A DNA stretch of 28,112 nucleotides from NCBI GenBank assembly GCA_003486385.1, contig DNFT01000112.1:49295-77406 (forward strand). The letters are read 5' to 3'. Under the pieces are notes generated by a model. It did no database searches. It saw nothing but the letters and a program-made list of their open reading frames with translations, and was not told the origin of the DNA. Both the position numbers and the translations under genes were made by a program. Of the stretch, positions 1 to 8,725 are shown piece by piece; within the stretch, counting starts at the first letter, position 1, and every line of letters starts with the position of its first letter. The stretch comes from Eubacterium sp. (GTDB lineage Bacteria > Bacillota > Clostridia > Lachnospirales > Lachnospiraceae).

Positions 1-138
1 GGGGGGGGGGGTGGATACTCCGAGGTAAGTATTTACATGAAAATAGCGGATTTGAGAAAATAGTTTGTGCAAAAAAGTACTTACATTTTAATGTAAGAGT
101 TTTCAATTTGTAAGAAATGCATAAAAAATTTTCATATA
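1..138. other. Window edge and upstream region of pectate lyase gene
   Basis: No gene is seen. The first 11 bases are all G, which looks like a sequencing or assembly-edge artefact. A small hairpin (CTTACAT at 80-86, ATGTAAG at 91-97, loop TTTA) is followed by a weak T-rich stretch and could be the end of an upstream transcript, but the stem is only 7 bp. Confidence 0.4.
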
Positions 139-140
139 AT
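135..140 (+). promoter_or_regulatory. Possible -10 box for pectate lyase gene
   Basis: A perfect TATAAT lies about 113 nt before the ATG at 253. No good -35 box is seen at 16-18 bp, so this is a weak call. The resulting leader of about 105 nt could form a hairpin between ATGTATA (186-192) and TATACAT (219-225). Confidence 0.35.
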
Positions 141-252
141 GGTTGAATTATGTTTAAAAGAATGGTATTATAACCTTACGTGGGTATGTATAAGCGGAGA
201 TTGTGACCATAATTTCGGTATACATGCTAAAAATTCTTTTAAGGAGGATATT

Positions 253-3200
253 ATGAAACACAAGTTATTAAGACGTGTTTTGGCGTCGGTTATGGCATTA
301 CTTCTCGTAATCGGTCTTTTGCCGACGACTTTTGCGGGAGGAGGAATTAAGGTAAGTGCTGATGACGGGAACTATACAACTGTAGAGTATGTATTTGAGT
401 CCAAGAATCTTACACCATTTGCTGCAAAAGCAAAGGCAGATGGTGAGACGGAGCTTGCCGGAACAGATAATTACTTTACATTGGTTTACAGTGCAAAGAC
501 GAAGGTTGATGGAAGCAATAAGACATTTGATGATGCATATGCATCGGAGCAGAGAGTTAATTTTGGCGGTGCATGTTCAACAGCTAAGAATGCTATTAAG
601 ATTACAACAAGTAACCCGGCTACTGTTAAGGTATGGTGGGTAGAAGGCGGAGATGACAATCGTCAGGTTGCAATCCTTGACGAGACAGGAACACAGGTTG
701 CTAAGACAGATGTAACTGTTGCAAAGAACGCAACCTGCATTTCTACATTAGAGCTTGAAAATGCCGGAACATATTATATCGGTGGTGCTGAAAATAACAA
801 TTACTTCTTTAAAGTTGTAGTAACGGAGAAGGTAAAGGTTGAGGAACCTAAGACTTATAGCTTTGAGACAAAGGATTTTGCAACATTCGATAAGGGTGCT
901 AAGCCGGACAAGTCTGAGGAAGTTGTCGGAACAGAGGATTACTTCACAATTATTTACAGTGCTAAATCAAAGGTTGACACAAGCAGTAAGGAATTTGCAG
1001 ACGGATATACATCAGGGGTAAGAATTAACTTTGGTTCTAAGTTTGCCAACGAAATGAATGGTGTTAAGTTTACAACCAAGAATCCTGCCAGTGTTAAGAT
1101 ATGGTGGGTAGAAGGCGGAGATGACAATCGTCAGATGGCTGTAATGAAGGCAGATGGTACAGTAGTTGCACAGACTAATGAAACACTTGCAAAGAATGCA
1201 ACATGTATTTCCACACTGGAACTTAGTGAGACAGGAACATATTTCCTTGGCGGTCTTGAGAATAATAACTACATATTTAAGGTAGAGGTTACTGAGACTC
1301 CTTCAGGGGCAGTTAAGCCTGAAAGGGCAGACTGGGCAGGAGTTGCAGCTCCTTCTATCACAGAAGTTAAGCAGAACGGTGGAAATATCGAGGTTTCCTA
1401 TACAATGGAAATAGGATATGACGGAGCAGACATGGTAACTGTAGAGATGCTTGGAGCAGATGGGGCAGTTATTGAGTCAAAGCCATCAGCAGATTCATCC
1501 AAGCCGGTTACATTCGCACCTTCAGCTTCAGGAAGCTATTCTTTCAAGATCACAGCTAAGAGAGCAGATTGTGATGACAAGGCAGGCAATACAACAGAGG
1601 CATTTTCATACGTTCTCCCACTTGGCACACCTGCTATTGAGAGTGCTACAAGCACAGGAAACGGCAGCGTAAATGTAGTATGGGGTGCAGTTGCGGAGGC
1701 AGCAGGCTATGAGGTATATGCAGGAGAGAAGCTTGTAGGTACTACAGAAGCTACAGAATACACAGTTACAGGTCTTACAGTCGGTGAGAAGTATTCATTT
1801 ACAGTCATTGCTGTAAGAGGTGAGGATAAGAGTGAGGCTTCACAGGCTGTTGAGACTACTGTCACAGCAGAGCAGCAGCAGGTATGGGGCTTTACAAGAT
1901 ATGGTTCATCAACAGACAGCGCGAACAATGGTTATGAAGGAAGTGCCAACGATGGCAGGGTAACGGTATACAGTGAGGGCGGTAAGGGTAAGATCGTTCC
2001 TAACTCAACTGATGGTGTTGCATTCTACTATACAGCAGTTCCGACAGACCACAACTTTACACTCAGAGCGAAGGTTCATGTTGATAAGTGGAAGCTTTCT
2101 AATGGACAGGAAGGCTTCGGTATCATGGCTGCAGACCGTCTTGGACAGAATGGAGAGACTAACCCATTATGGAATAACCAGTACATGGCTATCGCTTCTA
2201 AGATTGAGTACTTATGGAATGCAGAGAAGAACGCTGTAGATACAACAGGTACTAAGTATTCAATGAAGTTAGGTCTTGGTGTTATCGCTAAGACAGGTGT
2301 AACTAAGGATAATTTAGCTAAGCTTGAAGCTAATGATACAGCTACAGTCCAGAATGAGTTCAAGAGTGTTACAACAACCCTTGACACAACAGCAGCACAG
2401 AACGGACTTGGCGCAGGAACCTATAATATAGTGGGTAACGCTGAGGCAGCAGTTGATGGAACTATCGCAGAGCTTACAGATTTCATTCTTGAAATCCAGA
2501 AGAACAACACAGGTTACTTCATTACATATTATGATGAAGCCGGTAATGTTATTGCACAGCAGAAGAACTATGACCCTGAAGCACTCAACAGGATTGATTC
2601 AGAGAATGTATATGTTGGTTTCTTCGCTTCAAGAAATGCAAGAGCTACATTTACGGATATCCAGTTCTCAACGGTACTTGCTTCTGATGATACAGCAGCG
2701 GAGGAAAAGCCTGTAACTTATGTGACACCTATGGTAAATGTTACATCAGCTAAGGTTGCAAATACAGAGAGCTATACATTCAGCATGAATGCAAATGTTG
2801 ACGGTACAGTTGACATCACATTAAATGGTGCAGTAGTTTCAACAGGTACTGCAGTTAAGGCAGGTACAACTCTTGATGTTCCCATGACACTTACATCAGA
2901 GTCAAATAATGAGATTGCAGCAGTATTCACACCGGATCCTAACTATGTTCCGGGTGCTGATATGAAGCTTGCAAATACAGATCCTATCAATATCAACCTT
3001 ACTGTTGTGAGAAATAATTCTTACGCAGCACTTACCAATATCTATGTTGCTCCTAATGGAACTTCATCAGGTAATGGTACAAAGGAGAATCCGGTAGATA
3101 TCTATACAGCCGTTAAGTATGTACAGCCGGGACAGACAATCGTTATCACAGAGGGTACATACCTTCTTGACAGCACTGTAAGAGTAGAGAGAGGTGTCAA

Positions 3201-4935
3201 TGGTACAGCAGAGAAGAATATCCGTATGGTAGCAGACCCTGTTGCAGCGACAAGACCTGTATTCGACTTCCAGGGCAAGTGTGCAGGTATGGTATTCGGC
3301 GGTGATTACTGGTACTTCAATGGATTCGATTGTACACATTCACAGAATGCCCAGAAGGGTATTCAGGTATCAGGCAGCCATAATGTGCTTGATAACATCA
3401 ACACATATCATAACGGAAACACAGGACTTCAGATAAGCCGTCTCTACTCAACAGATACAAGAGAGCAGTGGCCTTCATATAACCTCATTCTTAACTGTAC
3501 GTCATACGGTAACGCAGATGCAGGTTATGAGGATGCAGATGGCTTCGCGGCTAAGCTTACAGTTGGCGATGGCAATGTATTTGACGGATGTTTAGCATAC
3601 AATAATGCAGATGATGGTTGGGATTTATTTGCAAAGGTTGAGACAGGTTCAATCGGTTCTGTAACAATCCAGAACTGTGTAGCTTACGGAAATGGTTACC
3701 TTGAGGATGGTACGAATGCAGGAAACGGTAACGGCTTTAAGATGGGCGGAGACAGCATGTCAGGTTATCACAAGCTTATCAATTCCTATGCTTTTAACAA
3801 CAAAGCAAAGGGTATCGACTCTAACAGCTGTCCTGATATTCAGGTATCATCAAGCATCTCATACAACAATGAGAGCTACAATGTAGCATTATATACAAAC
3901 AACGCTGCAAATACAGATTTCGCAGCAACAGGAATCATTTCATTTAAGGATTCCAATGTTAAGAGCGGTCTTACAACAGGCGAGCAGTTCAAGCCAAAGG
4001 GTTCACAGGACACAGCTAAGTATCTTGCAGATACTAACTATTACTGGGATGGTTCTAAGTCGGCTAACAGCTCAGGAGCTGCAGCGGATGTGGCTGCATG
4101 GTTTAAGACACTTGAGTTCACAGGAATTACAAGAAATGAAGATGGTACACTTAACCTTAATGGTTTCCTTGAGACTACAGATGCTGTAGCAGAGGGAATC
4201 GGTGCACGTCCTACAGGAACACCTTCAATCAAGGTTGTCCTTGACGGCAATACACAGACTCCGGAGACATCAGGCACACCGGAGACACCAAGTGGTGCAG
4301 CAGCAGGCAGCTCTGTATTCTCAACAGCAGACAGCACTGTGACAGAGAAGGTCGGCAAGGATGGCTATGTTTCAAATGATGTATTCACAAAGCTTATCAA
4401 TGATAAGAAGACACTTGTTGTGGATGTTACTGATGAGAACGGAAATGTTGCAGCGACATTTACTATTGATGGTTCAACATTTAATTCACTTCCTGATTCA
4501 TTATTCAGATTCAATGTGAAGTTCAATGACTATGCTCCTGCTTCTGAGAAGGCAAAGGAGATATTAAAGGTTGAGGATAAGGATATGCTTGTATGCACAT
4601 TCGAATCAGTCGGATATCTCAATGGTAAGGTGGCAATCACTGTTAAGGCAGAGGGCTTCGCAGCAGGTACACAGCTTAAGCTTTACTACTACAATGAGGA
4701 GCTTAACACTGTGATGGATAAGGGGCAGACAGTGACAGTAGGTGAGGATGGCAAGGTTACATTCACAGTTGACCATTTCTCAACTTATGTGCTTGTAAAG
4801 GCGGACGAGGCAATTATCACAGCTCCTTCAACCGGTTTCGATTCATCCGCATCAGTGCTTATGGGTATTATATTCTTAGCAGGCAGTGTTGCAGGTGCAT
4901 GTCTCCTCAGAAAGAGAAGATATATAACAAAATAA
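253..4935 (+). CDS. Secreted multidomain pectate lyase, PL9-like, surface anchored
   Basis: This 1560-residue protein probably cleaves pectate by beta-elimination at the cell surface. The ATG at 253 is chosen because AAGGAGG (241-247) precedes it by 5 nt and a classic signal peptide follows (MKHKLLRRVLASVMALLLVIG); an upstream in-frame ATG at 139 lacks both. Order: signal peptide 1-35; two copies of a beta-rich module (about 41-196 and 201-351) sharing WWVEGGDDNRQ; an Ig-like stretch; a fibronectin-III-like domain (about 456-540); a beta-sandwich-like module (541-813); a parallel beta-helix (about 930-1326). The helix holds DADGFAAKLT (D1094, D1096, K1101) and NADDGWDLF, matching the calcium-site and catalytic-lysine region of family PL9. 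The C-terminus has APSTG (1524-1528), a membrane span and an RKRR tail, resembling a variant sortase signal. PL9 assignment is by motif; exact substrate is inferred. Confidence 0.78.
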   Translation: MKHKLLRRVLASVMALLLVIGLLPTTFAGGGIKVSADDGNYTTVEYVFESKNLTPFAAKAKADGETELAGTDNYFTLVYSAKTKVDGSNKTFDDAYASEQRVNFGGACSTAKNAIKITTSNPATVKVWWVEGGDDNRQVAILDETGTQVAKTDVTVAKNATCISTLELENAGTYYIGGAENNNYFFKVVVTEKVKVEEPKTYSFETKDFATFDKGAKPDKSEEVVGTEDYFTIIYSAKSKVDTSSKEFADGYTSGVRINFGSKFANEMNGVKFTTKNPASVKIWWVEGGDDNRQMAVMKADGTVVAQTNETLAKNATCISTLELSETGTYFLGGLENNNYIFKVEVTETPSGAVKPERADWAGVAAPSITEVKQNGGNIEVSYTMEIGYDGADMVTVEMLGADGAVIESKPSADSSKPVTFAPSASGSYSFKITAKRADCDDKAGNTTEAFSYVLPLGTPAIESATSTGNGSVNVVWGAVAEAAGYEVYAGEKLVGTTEATEYTVTGLTVGEKYSFTVIAVRGEDKSEASQAVETTVTAEQQQVWGFTRYGSSTDSANNGYEGSANDGRVTVYSEGGKGKIVPNSTDGVAFYYTAVPTDHNFTLRAKVHVDKWKLSNGQEGFGIMAADRLGQNGETNPLWNNQYMAIASKIEYLWNAEKNAVDTTGTKYSMKLGLGVIAKTGVTKDNLAKLEANDTATVQNEFKSVTTTLDTTAAQNGLGAGTYNIVGNAEAAVDGTIAELTDFILEIQKNNTGYFITYYDEAGNVIAQQKNYDPEALNRIDSENVYVGFFASRNARATFTDIQFSTVLASDDTAAEEKPVTYVTPMVNVTSAKVANTESYTFSMNANVDGTVDITLNGAVVSTGTAVKAGTTLDVPMTLTSESNNEIAAVFTPDPNYVPGADMKLANTDPININLTVVRNNSYAALTNIYVAPNGTSSGNGTKENPVDIYTAVKYVQPGQTIVITEGTYLLDSTVRVERGVNGTAEKNIRMVADPVAATRPVFDFQGKCAGMVFGGDYWYFNGFDCTHSQNAQKGIQVSGSHNVLDNINTYHNGNTGLQISRLYSTDTREQWPSYNLILNCTSYGNADAGYEDADGFAAKLTVGDGNVFDGCLAYNNADDGWDLFAKVETGSIGSVTIQNCVAYGNGYLEDGTNAGNGNGFKMGGDSMSGYHKLINSYAFNNKAKGIDSNSCPDIQVSSSISYNNESYNVALYTNNAANTDFAATGIISFKDSNVKSGLTTGEQFKPKGSQDTAKYLADTNYYWDGSKSANSSGAAADVAAWFKTLEFTGITRNEDGTLNLNGFLETTDAVAEGIGARPTGTPSIKVVLDGNTQTPETSGTPETPSGAAAGSSVFSTADSTVTEKVGKDGYVSNDVFTKLINDKKTLVVDVTDENGNVAATFTIDGSTFNSLPDSLFRFNVKFNDYAPASEKAKEILKVEDKDMLVCTFESVGYLNGKVAITVKAEGFAAGTQLKLYYYNEELNTVMDKGQTVTVGEDGKVTFTVDHFSTYVLVKADEAIITAPSTGFDSSASVLMGIIFLAGSVAGACLLRKRRYITK
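632..1134 (+). repeat. 35-bp direct repeat within duplicated module
   Basis: Bases 632-666 and 1100-1134 are identical over 35 bp and encode the WWVEGGDDNRQ core of both N-terminal modules. The surrounding module copies have diverged, so the identical core suggests either strong constraint or recent gene conversion within the pectate lyase gene. Confidence 0.8.
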
Positions 4936-4967
4936 TAATGACGGTAATTCTGGGTCATTACAAGAAT

Positions 4968-5003
4968 ATGCCTCCGGCAGATATTGCTGCCGGAGGCATT
5001 TTT
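4968..5003 (+). terminator. Intrinsic terminator after pectate lyase
   Basis: A perfect 13-bp stem (ATGCCTCCGGCAG at 4968-4980, its complement at 4987-4999) with a 6-nt loop is followed by TTTTT. It closes the pectate lyase transcript. Confidence 0.93.
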
Positions 5004-5037
5004 GGTTACAAGATGTCAGCAGAATATAAATAATAAG

Positions 5038-5066
5038 TTGATAAATAATTATTGTGGTGTTATGAT
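5038..5066 (+). promoter_or_regulatory. Sigma-A promoter for AI-2E family gene
   Basis: TTGATA (5038-5043), a 17-bp spacer and TATGAT (5061-5066) predict a start near 5073. The transcript would carry a short leader holding the AGGAGG at 5081-5086. Confidence 0.7.
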
Positions 5067-5093
5067 TAGAAAAAGTTAAGAGGAGGAGTAAGG

Positions 5094-6299
5094 TTGAAAA
5101 ATTATAGTATAAAAAAATCATGTCTGATAATAGCTTTTGCAGGGCTTGTGCTGTTTGCTGTGCTCAATGTGGCTGCCATCACGGGAAAAGTGGCACTGAT
5201 AGGCAGAATCCTTATGCCGTTCTGGATAGGAATATTTATGGCATTTATACTTAATATGCTGATGGTTCCGATACAGAAATTTCTGGAGAGGTTTATTTTT
5301 AAAAAGAGCAGGAAGCCGGCGAAGGCTGTTTCCATTGTGTTTTCGTATCTTATTTTTATTCTGATAATTGTAGCTTTACTGGCATTTGTTATCCCTGAGC
5401 TGACTAGGAGTATTGCTAAATTTATCAATAACTGGAGCACATATATAGCTCAGTTTCAGGAGATGGTCAATGAACTTACAGTGAAGTATGACTTTGATAC
5501 AATTGACCTTAACAGCTTTGTCGCAAGCTTTTCCGATAATATAGAGCGGTTTGCCAACAAAGCATTGACATATATCGGAAATATGGTGCCGCAGGTTGTA
5601 TCTTTTATGAGTAACATTGTGAGCTTCCTGTTCAATATTATTATGGCGATTGTGATTTCTGCAAATATTCTTGTCTATAAGGAAAAGCTTATAAACCAGA
5701 TATCAAGGACGGTGAAGGTTGGTCTTCCGAGGTTCTACGATAAGCTGGCGAGGCTTGCGGTTGTAACAGCGGATACGTTTAGAAGATATATTTCAGGACA
5801 GTGCATAGAGGCTCTTATTCTCGGCAGCTTATGCTATATCGGAATGCTCATATTCAGATTCGATTATGCGCTGCTTATAAGTACGGTTATTGCCGTCACA
5901 GCTCTTATACCGGTTGCAGGTGCCTACATAGGCGGTGCAGTGGCATTTATCCTGCTTGCCATCATATCACCGATTAAGGCAGTCATGTTTATCGTATATC
6001 TTGTGATTCTTCAGCAGATAGAGACGAATCTTATATATCCGAGAGTTGTCGGTTCATCGCTTGAACTGCCGGGAATATGGGTTATATTCGCAGTCACTGT
6101 GGGCGGTGGGGCATTCGGAATACTTGGAATCATGTTTGCCGTGCCGGTCATGTCGGTTGTGTATAAGTTTATGAGGGAAGCTGTGGTAAAGAGAGAGAAT
6201 AATCAGTCCGTTAAGAATGAGATTGCAGAAGCAGCGGATAAAAATGATGTTTCCATAGACATGGTCAAAGCAAAAACGGAGGATGAAAAGTTAAAATAA
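5094..6299 (+). CDS. AI-2E family transporter-like membrane protein
   Basis: This 401-residue integral membrane protein has the hydrophobic layout of the AI-2E/YdiK/PerM permease family: two N-terminal spans (about 9-60), one near 75-100, a soluble stretch (about 105-155), then several C-terminal spans. The conserved end of the family is visible: an ALIPVAGAYIGG segment, QQIETNLIYPRVVG, and a late Gly-rich span. The start is TTG at 5094, supported by AGGAGG (5081-5086) seven bases ahead and its own promoter. Members export autoinducer-2 or small ions in a few tested cases; the substrate here cannot be told. It stands alone between two terminators. The tail after the last span is charged and probably cytoplasmic. 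Confidence 0.85.
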   Translation: MKNYSIKKSCLIIAFAGLVLFAVLNVAAITGKVALIGRILMPFWIGIFMAFILNMLMVPIQKFLERFIFKKSRKPAKAVSIVFSYLIFILIIVALLAFVIPELTRSIAKFINNWSTYIAQFQEMVNELTVKYDFDTIDLNSFVASFSDNIERFANKALTYIGNMVPQVVSFMSNIVSFLFNIIMAIVISANILVYKEKLINQISRTVKVGLPRFYDKLARLAVVTADTFRRYISGQCIEALILGSLCYIGMLIFRFDYALLISTVIAVTALIPVAGAYIGGAVAFILLAIISPIKAVMFIVYLVILQQIETNLIYPRVVGSSLELPGIWVIFAVTVGGGAFGILGIMFAVPVMSVVYKFMREAVVKRENNQSVKNEIAEAADKNDVSIDMVKAKTEDEKLK

Positions 6300-6315
6300 A
6301 TCAAGAAATGACAAT

Positions 6316-6347
6316 AAACTTGCACGGTTTAGCTGTGTAAGTTTTTT
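6316..6347 (+). terminator. Intrinsic terminator after AI-2E family gene
   Basis: An AAACTTGCAC arm pairs with GTGTAAGTTT (one G-T pair) across a 9-nt loop and runs into TTTTTT. It lies 17 nt after the stop codon. Confidence 0.82.
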
Positions 6348-6383
6348 GCGTTTTAATGTTGTAAAGTATTGTAGTAATTTCTG

Positions 6384-6412
6384 TTGACAAATCAGAAATC
6401 TGTTGTTAAAAT
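6384..6412 (+). promoter_or_regulatory. Sigma-A promoter for ilvN-ilvC
   Basis: TTGACA (6384-6389) is a perfect -35 box, followed by a 17-bp spacer and TAAAAT (6407-6412). Transcription should begin near 6419, just before the folded leader. Confidence 0.85.
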
Positions 6413-6418
6413 ACTAGG

Positions 6419-6528
6419 TAACGTCCGACATATTTATGAGCTGTAAATACAGTTATAGAAGAAAATTGTGAATATTCAACAGAATGAATTGTTATATATT
6501 CTATAGCATAACAGTCGGAGGATGATTA
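6419..6528 (+). promoter_or_regulatory. Structured leader RNA of ilvN, possible cis-regulator
   Basis: The 110-nt leader can close on itself. TCCGAC (6424-6429) pairs with GTCGGA (6514-6519), and that arm contains the first bases of the GGAGG ribosome site (6517-6521). Inside are CTGT/ACAG (6441-6444 with 6449-6452) and TATAGAA/TTCTATA (6454-6460 with 6499-6505). No run of branched-chain codons, T-box sequence or terminator is seen. A ligand or protein that changes the closing helix could control ilvN translation; this is inferred from pairing by eye. Confidence 0.4.
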
Positions 6529-7026
6529 ATGGAGGTGCTTATGAGACAGAGAGTATTTTCACTGTTGGTTGAGAATGAAGCCGGAGTACTCAGCAGAATA
6601 GCCGGACTCTTCAGCCGCAGAGGTTACAATATCGATAGTCTTACTGTAGGTGTCACAGAGAATCCTTCAGTATCAAGAATGACTGTCGCAGCTTCGGGCG
6701 AGGAGGATGTCCTTGACCAGATTGAGAAGCAGCTTTCAAAGCTTATTGACGTGAAGAGCATTGAGGTTCTTCCGGAGGGAGCATCTGTATGCAGAGAGCT
6801 TATACTTTGCAGAGTGAAGTGTGACGCAAGTGAGCGTTCACAGGTTATCACCGTTGCGGAAGTGTTCCGTGCTAAGATTGTTGACGTAGCACCTGAGAGT
6901 GTTATGATAGAGCTTACGGGAAATGAAGCTAAGCTCACTGCTTTCCTTGGACTTTTAGACGGCTATGAGATTCTTGATTTAGCCAGAACAGGTCTTACAG
7001 GACTTAAGAGAGGTGTCATTGCGTAG
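6529..7026 (+). CDS. ilvN: Acetolactate synthase small (regulatory) subunit
   Basis: This is the 165-residue regulatory subunit that binds the catalytic IlvB subunit and gives valine feedback control at the first shared step of valine, leucine and isoleucine synthesis. The N-terminal ACT domain is plain: FSLLVENEAGVLSRIAGLFS followed by RGYNIDSLTVG. The C-terminal half is the usual small-subunit domain ending DLARTGLTGLKRG. Two starts are possible: ATG 6529 with GGAGG seven bases ahead, and ATG 6541 with its own GGAGG at 6531-6535; the family usually begins near the second (MRQRVFSLL), so the true protein may be 161 residues. ilvC follows 56 nt later on the same transcript. No ilvB is in the window, so the catalytic subunit must be elsewhere. 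Confidence 0.95.
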   Translation: MEVLMRQRVFSLLVENEAGVLSRIAGLFSRRGYNIDSLTVGVTENPSVSRMTVAASGEEDVLDQIEKQLSKLIDVKSIEVLPEGASVCRELILCRVKCDASERSQVITVAEVFRAKIVDVAPESVMIELTGNEAKLTAFLGLLDGYEILDLARTGLTGLKRGVIA

Positions 7027-7082
7027 TTTAAGCTACCACGCAACTACATAGAAATACTTTTTATATTCAGGAGGATATTAAA

Positions 7083-8102
7083 ATGGCAAAGATTTATTAC
7101 CAGGAAGACTGTAACCTTTCCTTACTTGATGGTAAGACAATTGCAGTTATAGGCTATGGCTCACAGGGTCATGCACACGCACTTAACGCTAAGGATTCAG
7201 GTTGTAAAGTTATTATCGGTCTCTACGAGGGAAGTAAGTCATGGGCTAAGGCAGAGGCTCAGGGCTTTGAAGTATATACAGCAGCAGAGGCAGCTAAGAG
7301 AGCAGACATTATTATGATTCTCATCAATGATGAGCTTCAGGCTAAGCTTTACAAGGAGTCAATCGAGCCGAATCTTGAGCCGGGCAACATGCTTATGTTC
7401 GCTCATGGTTTCAACATCCATTTCGGACAGATTGTTCCACCTAAGGGCGTTGATGTAACAATGATAGCTCCTAAGGGACCTGGCCATACAGTAAGAAGTG
7501 AGTATCAGGCAGGTAAGGGTGTTCCTTGTCTTGTTGCCGTACATCAGGATGCAACAGGTAAGGCTCTTGACCTTGCACTCGCTTATGCACTCGCTATCGG
7601 TGGTGCAAGAGCAGGTGTCCTTGAGACAACCTTCAGAACAGAGACAGAGACAGATCTCTTTGGTGAGCAGGCAGTTCTCTGCGGCGGTGTATGTGCGCTT
7701 ATGCAGGCTGGATTTGAGACACTTGTTGAGGCAGGCTATGATGAGAGAAACGCATACTTTGAGTGTATCCATGAGATGAAGCTTATCGTTGACCTTATCT
7801 ATCAGTCAGGTTTCTCAGGAATGAGATATTCTATCTCTAACACTGCTGAGTATGGTGATTACATCACAGGACCGAAGCTTATCACAGAAGAGACTAAGAA
7901 GACTATGAAGAAGATATTGAAGGATATTCAGGATGGTACCTTCGCTAAGGATTTCTTACTCGATATGTCAAGTGCAGGCGGTCAGGCTCACTTCCGTGCT
8001 ATGAGAAACTTAGCAGCTGAGCACCCATCAGAGAAGGTTGGCGCTGAGATTCGTAAGCTTTATAGCTGGAACAATGAGGATGATAAGCTTATCAACAACT
8101 AA
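7083..8102 (+). CDS. ilvC: Ketol-acid reductoisomerase
   Basis: This 339-residue enzyme isomerises and reduces acetolactate or acetohydroxybutyrate, the second common step of branched-chain amino acid synthesis, using magnesium and a reduced nicotinamide cofactor. It is a short class I form: an N-terminal Rossmann fold with GYGSQGHAHALNAKDSG (about residues 24-40) and a C-terminal knotted helical domain with FRTETETDLFGEQAVLCGG and, later, SNTAEYGD. AGGAGG (7070-7075) sits 7 nt before the ATG. The loop after the second strand reads GLYEGSKSW, with Tyr where many NADPH-using enzymes have Arg, so cofactor choice is worth testing. It is co-transcribed with ilvN and ends in a strong terminator. 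Confidence 0.97.
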   Translation: MAKIYYQEDCNLSLLDGKTIAVIGYGSQGHAHALNAKDSGCKVIIGLYEGSKSWAKAEAQGFEVYTAAEAAKRADIIMILINDELQAKLYKESIEPNLEPGNMLMFAHGFNIHFGQIVPPKGVDVTMIAPKGPGHTVRSEYQAGKGVPCLVAVHQDATGKALDLALAYALAIGGARAGVLETTFRTETETDLFGEQAVLCGGVCALMQAGFETLVEAGYDERNAYFECIHEMKLIVDLIYQSGFSGMRYSISNTAEYGDYITGPKLITEETKKTMKKILKDIQDGTFAKDFLLDMSSAGGQAHFRAMRNLAAEHPSEKVGAEIRKLYSWNNEDDKLINN

Positions 8103-8155
8103 TCTCAGGAATATGGTACATATTTTTATGTAAAACAACTGTTGAAGGACAGAGT

Positions 8156-8196
8156 AAAAGCTCCACATGGAATTTATATTCCGTGTGGAGCTTTTT
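8156..8196. terminator. Terminator after ilvC, probably bidirectional
   Basis: AAAAGCTCCACATGGAAT pairs with ATTCCGTGTGGAGCTTTTT. The plus strand ends in five T; read from the other strand it ends in four T. It lies between the convergent ilvC and the minus-strand regulator and probably serves both. Confidence 0.92.
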
Positions 8197-8252
8197 AGTT
8201 GAAATTTTATAAAATTTTATCTGGATATGAAGGGCAAAGGGTATTTTGCAGC

Positions 8253-8582
8253 TTATTCGATATCCAATAACTTATTCACCGCAGAAGTCATTTCAGGGTG
8301 TTTCCTCAGTGCAAATATAACCTTTTTTTCGTATTCTGTTGCATTAATCGGTGTATTTTCCTTATACCCAAAGGTACTCAGTATGTCATCAACCTGATAT
8401 ATCTCGCACAGGACAAGAAGGGTATCGGCATCGGGCTGTGCCTGTCCGCTCTCCCAGCCGTACAGTGTTTTATCAGCTACATTTATTGACTTATCACTGA
8501 GTTTCAGGACTACATCGTGTACAGTCAGTGAATTCTGTTTTCGCAGTTCTTTTAGAACCTTAGCTATCATTTCATTTTTCAT
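8253..8582 (-). CDS. XRE-family helix-turn-helix regulator
   Basis: This 109-residue protein begins with a Cro/C1-type helix-turn-helix (about residues 4-65): AKVLKELRKQNSLTVHDVVLKLS, then KTLYGWESGQAQPDADTLLVL, then a Leu-rich helix. The rest (YEKKVIFALRKHPEMTSAVNKLLDIE) is a short C-terminal helix region with no known ligand domain. GGAGG on the minus strand (8588-8592) is five bases before the ATG. It is divergent from the defence operon, with about 380 bp of control sequence between them, so it may regulate that operon or itself; the target is inferred from position only. Similar proteins are common as phage or island repressors. Confidence 0.85.
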   Translation of the reverse strand: MKNEMIAKVLKELRKQNSLTVHDVVLKLSDKSINVADKTLYGWESGQAQPDADTLLVLCEIYQVDDILSTFGYKENTPINATEYEKKVIFALRKHPEMTSAVNKLLDIE

Positions 8583-8725
8583 GTATTCCTCCGGAATCTA
8601 CAGGCTCATGTCAGACTATGCCAAGGTGTGGATATGTCTATATCACTATGAGCATCTTTTACAATCAGTTGTATTATATTTTTTATAGCAGCTCTGAAAA
8701 ATAATTATCTGTTCATAACACAAAT

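Noticed and set aside
139..252. Upstream extension of the pectate lyase gene
   Set aside because: It has no ribosome site, and the residues precede a complete signal peptide whose own ATG has AAGGAGG.
2076..4358. Several long antisense frames inside the pectate lyase gene
   Set aside because: They arise from biased codon use of the sense gene, lack ribosome sites and show no domain.
6300..6528. T-box or leader-peptide attenuator ahead of ilvN
   Set aside because: No T-box sequence, no run of Leu, Val or Ile codons and no terminator lie between promoter and start.
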